Below are positions 1 to 10,165 of a DNA stretch of 64,000 bases, piece by piece. The position numbers and the translations under genes were made by a program. The notes under the pieces were generated by a model. The model was given only the letters and a program-made list of their open reading frames with translations. It ran no database searches and was not told the DNA's origin. The stretch spans positions 211,044 through 275,043 of the forward strand of contig VZTG01003732.1 in the NCBI GenBank assembly GCA_013397845.1. The letters run 5' to 3'. Source of the DNA: Melanocharis versteri (Eukaryota > Chordata > Aves > Passeriformes > Melanocharitidae). Every line of letters starts with the position of its first letter. The first letter of the stretch is position 1.

Positions 1-3000
1 CCCACACCACACACCCCCACCTTCCACCATTTCTTCTAGGGCAGATACAAAAACAGAGCTCATTTCTTTCCTCTCCCAAAACAAGAATGTTTTAAATAAG
101 AAAATCTGTGCTCTGCAAGAGGCACATTTTGGAGATGCATTTTTTGATGGATCTGGATCTTTTTTTTTTTCCTGTGTACACATACAAGCATAAATATGTG
201 CCATTAAGAAAAAACACTGGTTTCCATGCAAAATCATTCATGTCCTTTTAGTCAGCTATGATTCAGGCTGGGTGACTGGTCTTTCTCTCTGGGTCATGAA
301 AAATAAGCACTTCCAGAAGGCAATTCATGCTATTTATCGTAAGGTGGGATGTATTGTCCTACAGACATTCCCATCTTTCCTCCCAGCTGCAGAGAAGTCT
401 AGACAGCCAGCTTAGGCTGGACCCCCCAGGGAAGCAGTGGAACACCCATCATAAGTTCACTGTCTATGGAGATCACCCTCTCTTTTACAGTAGAGGGGGA
501 TGGCCTCTTCCTTTACTTCATCTCTTAGACACCTATTCTGTGAAGAGAGGACTTGCCTCTTGGATAGGTCTGTCTCCCTCTCTGCAGACTGTAGTAACAG
601 TCAAGAAGGTGAGGTTAGACTCAACCTGCCTTAGATGCCAACCTTGGACCTAAATGTTGGTTACCTAACACGAGACATAAGCACCTCTCATCGGTCCAGG
701 GGCCCTGCTTGCACACAGGAACCTGAATTAGGAGAAAAAGATCCTTAAGGAAGCCTACAAGGTTCTTCTCTTCATTGTCTGTACCCTAAATTAAGCCCTT
801 GTTTCGAGATGGCTGATTCCATGGGTGGCGAAGTCAAGCAGGCTGGAGCCAGTGTGGCTGGCAGTGCACTCAACATATGTAAGATGGCTTTTAGGGGACA
901 GTGCCCCAGTCCACCTGCTGTTTATCATCCATGTTCTCCTGAAGCCCTATACTGCAGTAGTCCTGTACAGATCCCCACCCTTCTCCTGAATCTCACCTTC
1001 CTCCCTTCGTGTGCACAGTGATGTGGAACAGGTATCAGGAATATTTCACACCTGCTGTTCCTAATACACCTGATCCTTTCCAGATGATTTTGCACTGAAA
1101 AGGGCTGAGCTTGTTTTCCATGGTCAGCTGCTCTTGGGAGGGAGATGAACACCAAGTCCTGGCGTAGGCTTGAGTGCTGTGCAGTTTCTGACAGGGATAA
1201 CCTGTTTCCAAAACAGGTGCCTGGTATGGTGCTGAGCTCAGGCTCAGGACTAGACTAAACCAAGCTCAAAAGGGCTCATATATTTGAAAGACAAATCACA
1301 TGGAATGAAGAATTTTCTGGATGAGGAGCAGAATGTTCAGCATAGGATTAGCCATTTTCTGAGAAACTAAAGGGATTTAAAAGTGCACTCTCATTACCAA
1401 ATTCGTTTCACAAATAACTTTAGAATTGTTTTGGACAATCAAACCTGGTTATCATCTTTTTATCAGTGCAATAAAAACAACATATTTTCTTCCCTGTTAT
1501 GACTAATTCTCATCAAATAACCTTCCTCAAGATGAGCAATAACTCTAGTTCTATTATGTTTTTTATCTGTATTTTGGTTTTATTTTGAGAAGGAAATAAT
1601 TGATCTTATTTGATTTTGAACATTTCTCTTTTATTCTTTTGAGACATTACTTGCTATTCTACCATCAGATACCAACTTGAACACACAGTGGAATCAATGG
1701 CAGAATATGAGGTTAATAATAACCAGCCTGTGGCAAATAATAAGACGAAGTAAATACTCTGAAAGATTCTATTTCTGCATGTTTCTATAGATGCACATAG
1801 CACCTTCAAGAATAGATCATATTCTCATTGATGTTTCTGGTGACACATCGGTGCCTTTGCTTGGAATGACACTAGAGTTTAACCCTGGCTTGCACTGATT
1901 GAAATGGCCTTTCTATTATATTTAATGTAAAGAGGTCTCTTTTATTCATTAAGAAAAACTGCCATTTCTTGTTTTGATTTCTATAATAACACAAGGAGTG
2001 CAATATGAATCACATAAAGCTTTAAGTGCTGTCTCAAAGGAGCAGCTAATGAATATCACAGATGATTCTAGATGTAGCTGTAAATATTTTAACTCTATGA
2101 ACTATAATGATTCTGTATTATTAAGGGCATGATCCCACAAAAAACTGAGTGCCTCTTGCAGCTTGAGCCCTTGACTTCCATGGGGTTTCAGAAAGGACAA
2201 GGTTTTACACTGCAAATATCCTACAAAAACCAAGTCTTTAGAAATTCCACCCCATAGCCCTGAGTTTATTGTCTTGCAAAGACACATTTGCTCGGTTTAC
2301 AGGTGAATATTTATTTTTCTCACCTGACAGTTCTGCAAACTCAACCTGACATCAAGCTGAATTTTTTCTTATTCAAGCATCATCATCAGTAATAAAGGTA
2401 TTTTTGCCTTGGATACACCTGTGCAACTCCATTAGCCTCCATCAAGATTACATGTGTGCAACTGAGATTATATATGGAAGACAACTGGGATGGAAAGACC
2501 TGATGGTGGACACAAATCGACCTCTGGAAAATTTATTGCTGCTGATGATGTGAAAGAAGGCAAAAAGTGGTGAGTTTAGCAAGCAGGCTAAACCTTGCAC
2601 TATTTTATTCTTATAATGCATGCAAGCCTTATGTGGGCAGCTGAAAGACAAAACATGCTGAAATCTAGGCTTTTGCTTTCAAAAAATCTAGGATTTTAAG
2701 TTTTTATATTGTTTTAACTAAGTTCATAACAAAACAGTGCTCAATCTAACGTATATGTCCATTTAATAACTAAATAATAAAGCAGCAAGATTCGTCAGTG
2801 CTTCTAGAAATAGATGCTGCCTGGTGACTTCTGCACACAAGCAGATCTGTTCACAGCAAAATCCAAATGACAGTCTTTGGACAGTCAGGGATTTGATTTC
2901 TCTAAGTTGGTTCTAAGATTTTCCTTTTCCTGTAGACTCTACTCTTTATCACCCTGAAAAGCATATAGTGCAGCCTTAACAATTAAATAATAATGAGCAG

Positions 3001-3868
3001 ACAGAAGAAAAAGGACAGGAGAGATCTGGCATAGCTACTGCTAGCAATCATTACGTTTACAGAGGGGAAAAGACATGCTTCCTAGGCCAACATATTTTTT
3101 ATGAATAATTGATAAGGCAGTCAATACAGTTATATCATAGAAATGTAATATATATCCATAATTATAGAACCAGCTTTGTGAAAAAGGACACAATACACTG
3201 AAAGGAGATACCAGCCAATATGCCATCCTGAAATAAAATACAATCACTATTGTGTTAGTTGGCAAAATTTAAATACAGGATTTGAAGCAAGCAAAATGTT
3301 CTTTAATCCCATTTTTTAGCACAGTCCAGGCTCAGTCTGCTCAGGAAAATACTGCAAGGCAAAATCAGCAGCTGCATTAATTTGCTGATGATTGAGAGAA
3401 AAATGAAAGTTATCCTCGTGGTTTTTTTTCTCCCTACTTGCTACTCTAACTTACTAATAATACGAGAGTACCAATTTATTCCTATGCAAGTATATGAAGC
3501 ATACAAATTGAAAAATCAATGTAATGGAAAAAAAAGATTATCATGCACTGTTTAGAATCAATCAGCTAGAAACAGAGGGGGGAAAATGTGAAGGTGGAGA
3601 CACGACGTCTAGAAAATGTACATACTGTACCTACCCTAAGCTGAAGTGTTCGTATGAAAAAGCTACTGTTAGTCCAACATGCAGACCGAGCTACATTTCG
3701 ACCAGAAAATCATCTTATTTCCATTTTTTTCTAGAGAAATTAATCAGCTGTCTTTTCTTCTTTTAAAAGTCCCCAAATAATAAAAATATCAATCCCTTTG
3801 CCCATAAAAGCCACACAAAAGCATGTAACAAAGATTTCAGGGTGAAGGGATTACAATACTCCAAATGC
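1..3868. other. No gene recognised
   Basis: AT-rich noncoding DNA. The longest frame, 327-653 (+, 108 codons), has no recognisable domain and no codon-like pattern. A T11 run lies at 160-170. On the minus strand an acceptor-like site near 2640 is followed by CPHKACMH, which looks superficially like a zinc finger but has no finger-type spacing afterwards. If the BTB gene is real, its 3' exons should lie here or beyond the left edge, but I found none. Confidence 0.6.
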
Positions 3869-3874
3869 TTTATT
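3869..3874 (-). terminator. Candidate polyadenylation signal AATAAA
   Basis: A canonical AATAAA lies on the minus strand 17 bp beyond the end of the last open block in the BTB frame. If the BTB locus is transcribed, this is the first plausible 3' end. Such hexamers are common in AT-rich DNA, and no clear GU-rich downstream element was verified. Confidence 0.2.
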
Positions 3875-4074
3875 TGCACGATGTCTCAGCACCGTTCACC
3901 TGAACGCTGATGGCTTTTTGCAGCCTGAAGCACAGACTTTTGTCGTGTGTGACAGAGTCCCTTGCAAACATCGACAGCAGCAGTTTTTAGTTGTGGACTG
4001 AATCACCATTAGCAGTGGAGTTTAAATCTTAGATCTCTCAGTGGTGGAACACTTTCTTCGGCCAAAACCAGCCT

Positions 4075-4210
4075 CTACTCATCAGAAATAATTACACTGT
4101 ATGAGTCAGATGTGTAACAAATGGATCTGAGTCTCAGTTTGGAAATACATTCAGAGGAGGTGGAAAGAATGGCTACTGGCTCTGTGACAGGAGATTCAAT
4201 CTTCATAAAC
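4075..4210 (-). pseudogene. Possible continuation of the BTB domain, ended by an in-frame stop
   Basis: After the intron-like gap the minus strand reads FMKIESPVTEPVAIL, then SSECISKLRLRSICYTSDSY, up to a TAG at 4077-4075. The pattern EPV.I....S......L.....YTS resembles the second half of a BTB domain, where a short strand is followed by a helix and the F.YTG/YTS motif. The match is degenerate and was judged by eye. Past the stop the same frame continues with LVLAEES, reminiscent of the LVL.AA helix, then meets a TAA (4011-4009) and a TGA (4005-4003). A 38-codon block containing TAAVDVCKGL follows (4002-3886). Spliced to the preceding exon, the product would be 90 residues, shorter than a full BTB domain of about 115-120. 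A decayed copy is the simplest reading; chance similarity cannot be excluded. Confidence 0.3.
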
Positions 4211-4294
4211 CTGCAAGAGAGGGGAGGAAAAAAAAGCGACACAAATGCGCCCTACAAAAGAACAGAGCAGATCACAGCTGGAAGGAAGGCAAAC
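4211..4294 (-). other. 84-bp intron-like insertion inside the BTB frame
   Basis: On the minus strand this segment starts GTTTGC and ends CTCTCTTGCAG, with a T-rich 3' half, as a short intron would. It is 84 nt (28 codons), so both sides stay in one frame, and it contains an in-frame TAG at 4254-4252. AGGTTT occurs at both junctions (4296-4291 and 4212-4207). Removing one repeat unit joins KDLIKR directly to FMKIES. It may be a short spliced intron, an intron gained at a duplicated AGGT site, or an insertion that broke a gene. The donor is weak. Confidence 0.35.
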
Positions 4295-4433
4295 CTTTTA
4301 ATCAGGTCCTTGAAATACAAGCTGCAGGAAGCTAGAACATTTTGGTGGACTTCAAACTCTTTGCCTTCAACAATAATTTTCAGGTCTGTAAACTCTTTCG
4401 CTCTGCGTTGCTGGTTCAACTCCTTCAACATTT
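4295..4433 (-). CDS. BTB/POZ domain exon (N-terminal half of the domain)
   Basis: BTB/POZ domains mediate dimerisation and partner recruitment in ZBTB transcription factors and in Kelch/Cullin-3 adaptors. Reading the minus strand from an ATG at 4431-4429, the peptide starts MLKELNQQRR, then FTDLKIIVEGKEFEVHQ, then NVLASCSLYFKDLIK. This matches the BTB core: LN.QR helix, conserved Asp (TD), beta-hairpin with V.G..F..H, and the VLA..S.YF helix. The basic residue that usually follows the conserved His (HK or HR) is Gln here, which would alter the charged pocket known in PLZF and BCL6. A pyrimidine-rich tract ending CTGCAG directly precedes the exon at 4434. The right boundary is inferred from AAAAG|GTTTGC, a weak donor; unspliced, the frame stops at 4254-4252 after 59 codons. 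Upstream codons do not resemble BTB, which fits a real intron boundary. The BTB identity is well supported. Expression, subfamily and function are unknown, and a pseudogene is possible. Confidence 0.7.
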
Positions 4434-4464
4434 CTGCAGAACAGAGAAGACAGACAGTGCCAGG
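4434..4464 (-). other. Splice acceptor in front of the BTB exon
   Basis: Read on the minus strand, this is a pyrimidine-rich tract (CTGTCTGTCTTCTCTGTT) followed by CTGCAG, with the AG at 4435-4434. It lies exactly where BTB similarity begins, 2 nt before the ATG. The agreement between splice signal and homology boundary is the best evidence that the exon was once, or still is, spliced. Sequence further upstream on this strand is A-rich and noncoding in appearance. Confidence 0.55.
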
Positions 4465-6527
4465 GTTCCCATTAAGAGTTTTTTTATTTTTACTTTTTAC
4501 TTTTCATTTTTTTTTTGTAAAGAAGTAGAGAAACAGGAAACAATTGATATTTTTGTTGGTAAGATTGGCTCAACACAGACAGTCAGAAGTTACAAACATA
4601 ACATATTAAAAAAAAAGAAAAAGAAAAAAGCAGGAACCAGTAGGTCTAAACAACTGAAATATATATACACAGAAAAAAAGCAAAAACAATTCCTAAATTT
4701 GGAAGGGTTAAAAATGAAAACAAAATATTTCAGCATTAGCAAATCAGAAACACAGAGAATGCATTATCACAGAAAAGTTAAAATAATTTGTTATAATCAA
4801 AATCAAGAGCTAATGAATTTCTATCCAAATGGAAATAAGTTTTGAACATACTAGAATAATATTAGTAAAAATGGTATTATGATGCAATATGAATTGGATA
4901 TGGATAAAAATAATAAAACCATAAGACCTGCAAAAATAACTTATCCTTAACATAGTAAAAATGTGTTAAGCCTCTCAGTTAACAGAATAAAACAGCACTT
5001 CTAAATAATATATAAATTACAGTGCATAAAAAATTAGCTAAATTATCAATGCACCTTGCAATATACCTCAGCTATATAGACTACAATTGTATATGTTTCG
5101 GAATTAGCTTAAAAGCATCCTTATGATAAAAAATAATCTCATGCAGAGAATAAATTACTGCCTTTTATAGCAATTCCCATTTTTTGCACTCCAAGGATTT
5201 TTACCATCACAGCATTTTCATTTTTTAGCCTTCAATGGCTTCATTTACAGCAACAATCAACTTTCACACATCATGAAAGAATCATAATGATTAAAATAAC
5301 CTATGAAAGTGTTTCCATCCTGCAATAAAGCACCTACCTTGCGTGATGCCTCCTTTTATAGAGCCTATTGGTGCTAACAGAATGAAATGATAGCATGCCA
5401 CGTCTCCATGTGGGGATGTGAACTACTAAGCAACCTACATGTTTTATATGCTGCCTGGACTTTTAAGGCTAAGACTTCCCTCCAACTTTGCAGACCAAAG
5501 TGGCTATCAAGATGAATAATATACTTTTCACCTGGGCAATAGCCTGGTAGTTCAGAAGCCAGTGATCAAGATGACAGAAGAGCTGATTTTAAATACTAAA
5601 GGACTTTGGGTTTATTTTATGTTTGCAATAGGTCAAGGTTCTCATTTCCTCAGTGTAACACCCTGAACACATTCCTCTTCAGACAGACCTGTAAATCAAC
5701 AACAGTTCCTTACATGGTGTCCTTACATGAAGTAAAAGGGACCTCGAGGGTGTGTAACTCTAACTGTGCTCAAAGCTACTGTCAGGCTGCAGCAAGAGCT
5801 GCCAAAGCATTGCCAAAGGCTCTCATGGTGAAACCCGGACCCAAATAATCCCTGTGCTCTCCTGCTTCCCCGAGCAAACTCAACAGGAATCACTTCAGCA
5901 AAGCACTAGTGTTTAACAACACAAAAGCATGCAAATATACAACTGTTTCATGAAAAGGAACTGAAGTTCTCCCAAGCCCCAACATCTGTGGTGCATATTT
6001 TTCAGGCCTAAGTAAATAAATGTCACCTTGCACATTTATGTCTATTTAATGGAAACACAGTAGTGTCTGAAAGGCTAATTATTCTGTGCTGAAATGGGTC
6101 AGTGCTCTCCAGAGAGCAAGCAGATCATTAGAGAGGGCACAGAAATAACAGCAGGCTTTTGTCAGATCTATAATAGGGGAAAATAAACCACTGTCCTGTG
6201 GGTGCTATAGCAGAGACTATTTTTAACAAAATCAGCTGAGGTAAAGCACAATGATACATTCCAAGCAAAACCTGAAATGGGCTCTGAATGTTCACTCCCG
6301 TGCAGGGGAGTCTCGGGCTTTTACTGGAGGTGTGATGCCTAAAGTCTCACTGCACAATGAACACTTTGGGACTCAGCTAAAGACCAAGGATGGTTTGGGC
6401 ACAAAGGGTGTTCTACTTGACTGAGGGCCAAAGTGACTGAGGTCTCTGGTTTCACAGGAACAGCATTGGGTGCTTTATCAGTTGCATATATTTGTGAAGG
6501 AAGCATTTTTCTGTCCTTTTTCACATA
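4465..6527. other. AT-rich gene-free stretch
   Basis: Very AT-rich, especially 4600-5300, with A-rich simple sequence at 4609-4630 (A runs broken by single G). The 135- and 167-codon frames starting at 4121 and 4342 on the plus strand have no domain similarity. They run antisense to, or just past, the BTB exon and are rich in Lys, Asn and Phe, as AT-rich DNA would give. A 6-bp inverted repeat ACTCCC/GGGAGT lies at 6294-6310. Confidence 0.6.
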
Positions 6528-6760
6528 TGAACAATTTTTTTTTTCCTTTTTCTGTCGTGGTCCATTTTCCCACTTTCATTTACAGCAACACCATTTTCCT
6601 CACACCAATCTTCTATCATTTCATGTCTTAAAGCCTGTTACTTTTCCCTCTAAACTTTCTGATACTCTCTCCCCTTTTCAAATTTACCCAACCACTGTCC
6701 TTCACCCCCATTTGCACTTTTCCTAAGTTCCTATTCAAGCTCCATTTCTCTTGTATTTGT
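6528..6760 (+). repeat. G-poor, pyrimidine-rich tract
   Basis: About 230 bp with a strong C+T bias on the plus strand. By hand count, 6571-6750 has about nine G in 180 bases. It starts with a T run (6534-6543) and has no clear repeat unit. It may be an old polypyrimidine expansion or a decayed retroelement tail. Confidence 0.6.
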
Positions 6761-6965
6761 GACTTTACAACCTCCCTCGCAGAAGCCTTTCAGGACAAGG
6801 GCTCCATCCATGACTAAGTCATACAAGTCTAAGATTACGCTTACACAAAGGGTCAATCTCCACCTCACCTCATTCCATCTCCCTCTTTTAAAGCTCATGA
6901 TCAATTATTATGGTGTTCAAAGGTTACAACTGTATGAATAGCAACTGCACAGATAGATCCTATGC

Positions 6966-6984
6966 AGGAGAGGAGAGGAGAGGA
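6966..6984. repeat. (AGGAG)n microsatellite
   Basis: Just under four copies of the pentamer AGGAG, perfect over the first three. Confidence 0.8.
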
Positions 6985-9505
6985 AACAGAGTTTAGTTGT
7001 ACTCTTGAATGGGCTGGGGGTTTCAGGGTAATCAGGACAGTACAGACCATCCTTGAATTCCTGACTGTGGCCAAGATTACTGAAAAACAAGACACAAAGC
7101 TCAGCCACTGCACCTATTCATGCTGTGCTCTCTGTGCTGCCTCCAGTACTGTGAGAGCTGGTTGGAGCATCTAAGTCTCCAGACAGCTCCTCCAGGTAAT
7201 GGGCTCATTATTTGGACTTGCTGAGCACCCTTTAATTACACTCAGTCCTGGGCACAGCTTCTATCTATGCTCTTTACACACTTGAATGTGCTTTATGCTG
7301 CATGTATTCATTAAGGGATGCAAACCAGAAAACAGGTCTGGAGCAGTGATGCAATTTGGCTCATACAAAACCAGAAATCAGAACAAGTTCTAATCAGAAA
7401 CTGAAGCTCCTCTTTTTCCTACAGACATTTGAAGGCTGTGATTCCCTCCTTGTTCCCCTAAATTGTTATAGTGCTGTCCACAGAGAGATGACTATGAACT
7501 GTCCTGGATTTTTGCAGCTCAGTATCTGAACTAGAAAGAGGAGAGGCAGGTGGAGAGGAGAAGGAAGTCAGGAGACTGCATTGATTCATCGATCTTCCTC
7601 GCTCAGGCTCCTTTGTATTACTAAATAACTAGCAGGCATTAGTATTGGACACAAGGTTATATCAGAATGGGCCCTCATTCTCAGAGTATTTGTAATGCTC
7701 ACACTGTGCTTAGCCAGGCATTAATGATTTATGAGGACTCAGGATGAGTTGCAAAACAAATTTTTTCACCAGGTAATAATGCCTGCCGATGAGTTGTAAA
7801 AGAAGAGACAACACAGTGCAGTCCTGGCAGTGAAAAATGACCTCAGCTGTCTCCTGCTAGTCCCTCTTCTGGGCTCCTCCTATTTTTCAGCATTTCCTCC
7901 AACAAATGGAATTTCCTGAAACCTCCAAAAAGGGATGTTCTGGGAATGTCCTACTGGTTATTTATTCCTCTAATTTCTTTGTTCTAATGGACTTTATTTT
8001 CTTTGGTTTTTTTTTCCTCATTTGACTTTTTGGTTTATTTTTAAGAGATCCAGGTAAAAATGAAGTGCAAGGACAGTTAAGGTGCAAGGCTTCAGCAGGG
8101 TGAGCACTGATGTTTTTTCTCCTCAGTGAATCACAGCCAGTACTCTACCTTAGTGCAAGGGATTTTCCCTTCCTACCACAGGTGCACACACCCTGGAATG
8201 ACAGAAACCAAGCCAGTGCTTTGTGTCTGCTTCATCACTACTGATGCTAAATCATTCTCAGTGAAAGACTGGTTGAATACTTTCTTCATAAAGAACTGCA
8301 CAATAGACACCCCAAAAATTACATGAGCTACGTAGTGGCTGAACCTAAAGGGGACTTGACCTGAAACCTGCAACTGAACATCTCTGTGGAGCTCGTGAAA
8401 GGCAGCACTTTCTGTCTCACCATTATCAGCCTTGGTATCATTGCTTGGGGGCATTTAATATAATTATATTGAGAGTCCCAGAGACAATATAGGTCAGAAG
8501 GTGTAAGTGACTTTCCTCAGGTCAGGAACAGAGCCAGGAAGAACTCAGAAGCTTTGATTCTTTGTCCCCAGCTCCAGCCATCACATCACATTTTCTCCCT
8601 CTTAATTAATGGACAAATTAAAAATTAAACTAAAGAGCCCACAAGCTTTGGATCAAATACAGGACCAAGCACGACTGTGTAATAGTGTAGATCAAGTAAA
8701 GGGAAAAGAAATTATATAGTGAGTCTTTTTAAAAATTACTTATAATCAGAAATAAAAATGAATAAGGAACTTATTCCCAAAGTTTATTTATTCTGTATTT
8801 TAAGCACAGTGAAGACTGGATACTTAACGACCCTCTCTAATGCACATTCCCATGGCACAATGGAAGCTCTCAGGTTTCTTTCCATTTTTAATAAAGTACT
8901 CTTTACTCAAATTCTAGTAGATAAAGCTTTAAAAGGGGGCAGCAAGAGCTAAAATATAATGAGCCATAAAATAGGGAAGAACAATTTTTACAAACAGCTT
9001 TTTAAAAAATTTACTTGAGAAAACTAACCTCTTATAAAACTGCAAAGGGTAATTGATGAAACATCACTAATTATTCTTGTGAGGAACATGCAAGAGACCA
9101 GTGCTTGATCACAGAGGCTCATGCTTTCATTACTGGGACAGCAAATGCAGGAAAGCCAAGAAAAGTTACCAGGAGGAAAATCCAATTACCTTCTTCCCTT
9201 AAAAAGTATGGAGATTAATTCCCAAGGTTACGCTCTAGTTATGCAAAACAATAATTTTAAGCATTAAGTACCAGCACTGCCCACACTTGCTTATTTTGAT
9301 AGTGGTAGAGTATGTGCAGATACAAGAAACTAAATCATGAAGCAGAAGATCTCGGAGTCAAACAGGAGCTGTGAGTGACAGGAAGGAGTTTACCATGGTG
9401 ACCCCCTCCTACGTGAACCACACAAGAACTCAGGTTTTTTGCCTCTTTAACAAGTCTCTCCTTCTCCTCACCACAACATCCACAGACACACAGAGAACCC
9501 CAAAG
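6985..9505. other. No gene recognised
   Basis: Mixed composition. It includes T-rich sequence at 7978-8042, a good acceptor-like tract at 8108-8126 followed by a 66-codon open frame of no known type, and a perfect 14-bp palindrome AATATAATTATATT at 8457-8470. Nothing here is strong enough to call a gene. Confidence 0.6.
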
Positions 9506-9545
9506 CCTGCAGAGTACCCCAACAACCTGCAGAGTACCCCAACAA
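9506..9545. repeat. 20-bp tandem duplication
   Basis: Two identical copies of CCTGCAGAGTACCCCAACAA (9506-9525 and 9526-9545). A degenerate third copy (CAGAGAACCCCAAAG) precedes them. This is an early-stage minisatellite. Confidence 0.9.
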
Positions 9546-9956
9546 CATGCTGTTGATAGGTGGCTTGAAGCAGCTGCAGAGAGGCAACAACTCAACGCCC
9601 AGCTGCCTCACTAGGCCAGGCTGATGAAGCTAAGCAGGCACACCTGGCACTGCAGCGGCTGATGCTGTTCTCCACTCCTCCAGACACCCTGACCTGCCAC
9701 ACCAGGATGAACATCATCCATCCCTTAAGGTCTCCCATGATGATCAGGATGGGTATTAGCTATGTTCCAGTTGACAAATACAAAAATCAGCTACAGCATA
9801 TTCCATGTGGTGTGAAGACAAGCACACACCTCTGGAGAACAGCTTTCTACTTGGGACCGAGGGTAAGAAACAAGTCCTTTAATCTCTTTTGGCCTGAAAG
9901 GAAAAGGGAAAGGGAAATGAGTGAAGCTTGGTGAGAATCAGTAACAGATGAAGATG

Positions 9957-10165
9957 TTCCAGATCATAGAACAGCCTGAGCTGGAAGGGACCCACAGTGA
10001 TCAGTCCAACTCCCAGCCCTGCACAGGACAGCCCCAAGGATCACACCATGTGCCTGAGAGCATTGTCTGAACACTTCTTGAGCTCTGTCCGGCTTGGTGC
10101 TGTGACCACTGCCCTGGGGAGCTGTTCCAGTGCCCAACCACCCTCTGGGGGAAGAACCCCTGTGA
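9957..10165 (-). mobile_element. CR1 LINE 3' fragment
   Basis: Reverse-oriented 3' end of a CR1 non-LTR retrotransposon. The left part reads ATCATAGAACAGCCTGAGCT followed by GGAAGGGACC, the usual complement of the CR1 terminus. Conserved blocks follow: GTCCAACTCCCAGCCCTGCA, ATCACACCATGTGCCTGAGA, GCTTGGTGCTGTGACCAC and CAACCACCCTCTGGGGGAAG. It is 5'-truncated, as nearly all CR1 copies are, and carries no coding sequence. The right edge fades near 10165, so the true limit could be some tens of bases away. This class is abundant in birds and also present in other reptiles. Confidence 0.9.

Noticed and set aside
2448..2651. CPHKACMH on the minus strand as a zinc-finger exon of the BTB gene
   Set aside because: No F..L..H...H spacing after the cysteines and no TGEKP-type linker.
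4121..4845. Two plus-strand frames of 135 and 167 codons
   Set aside because: The first, and the start of the second, are antisense to the BTB exon. Both are Lys/Asn/Phe-rich as expected for AT-rich DNA.
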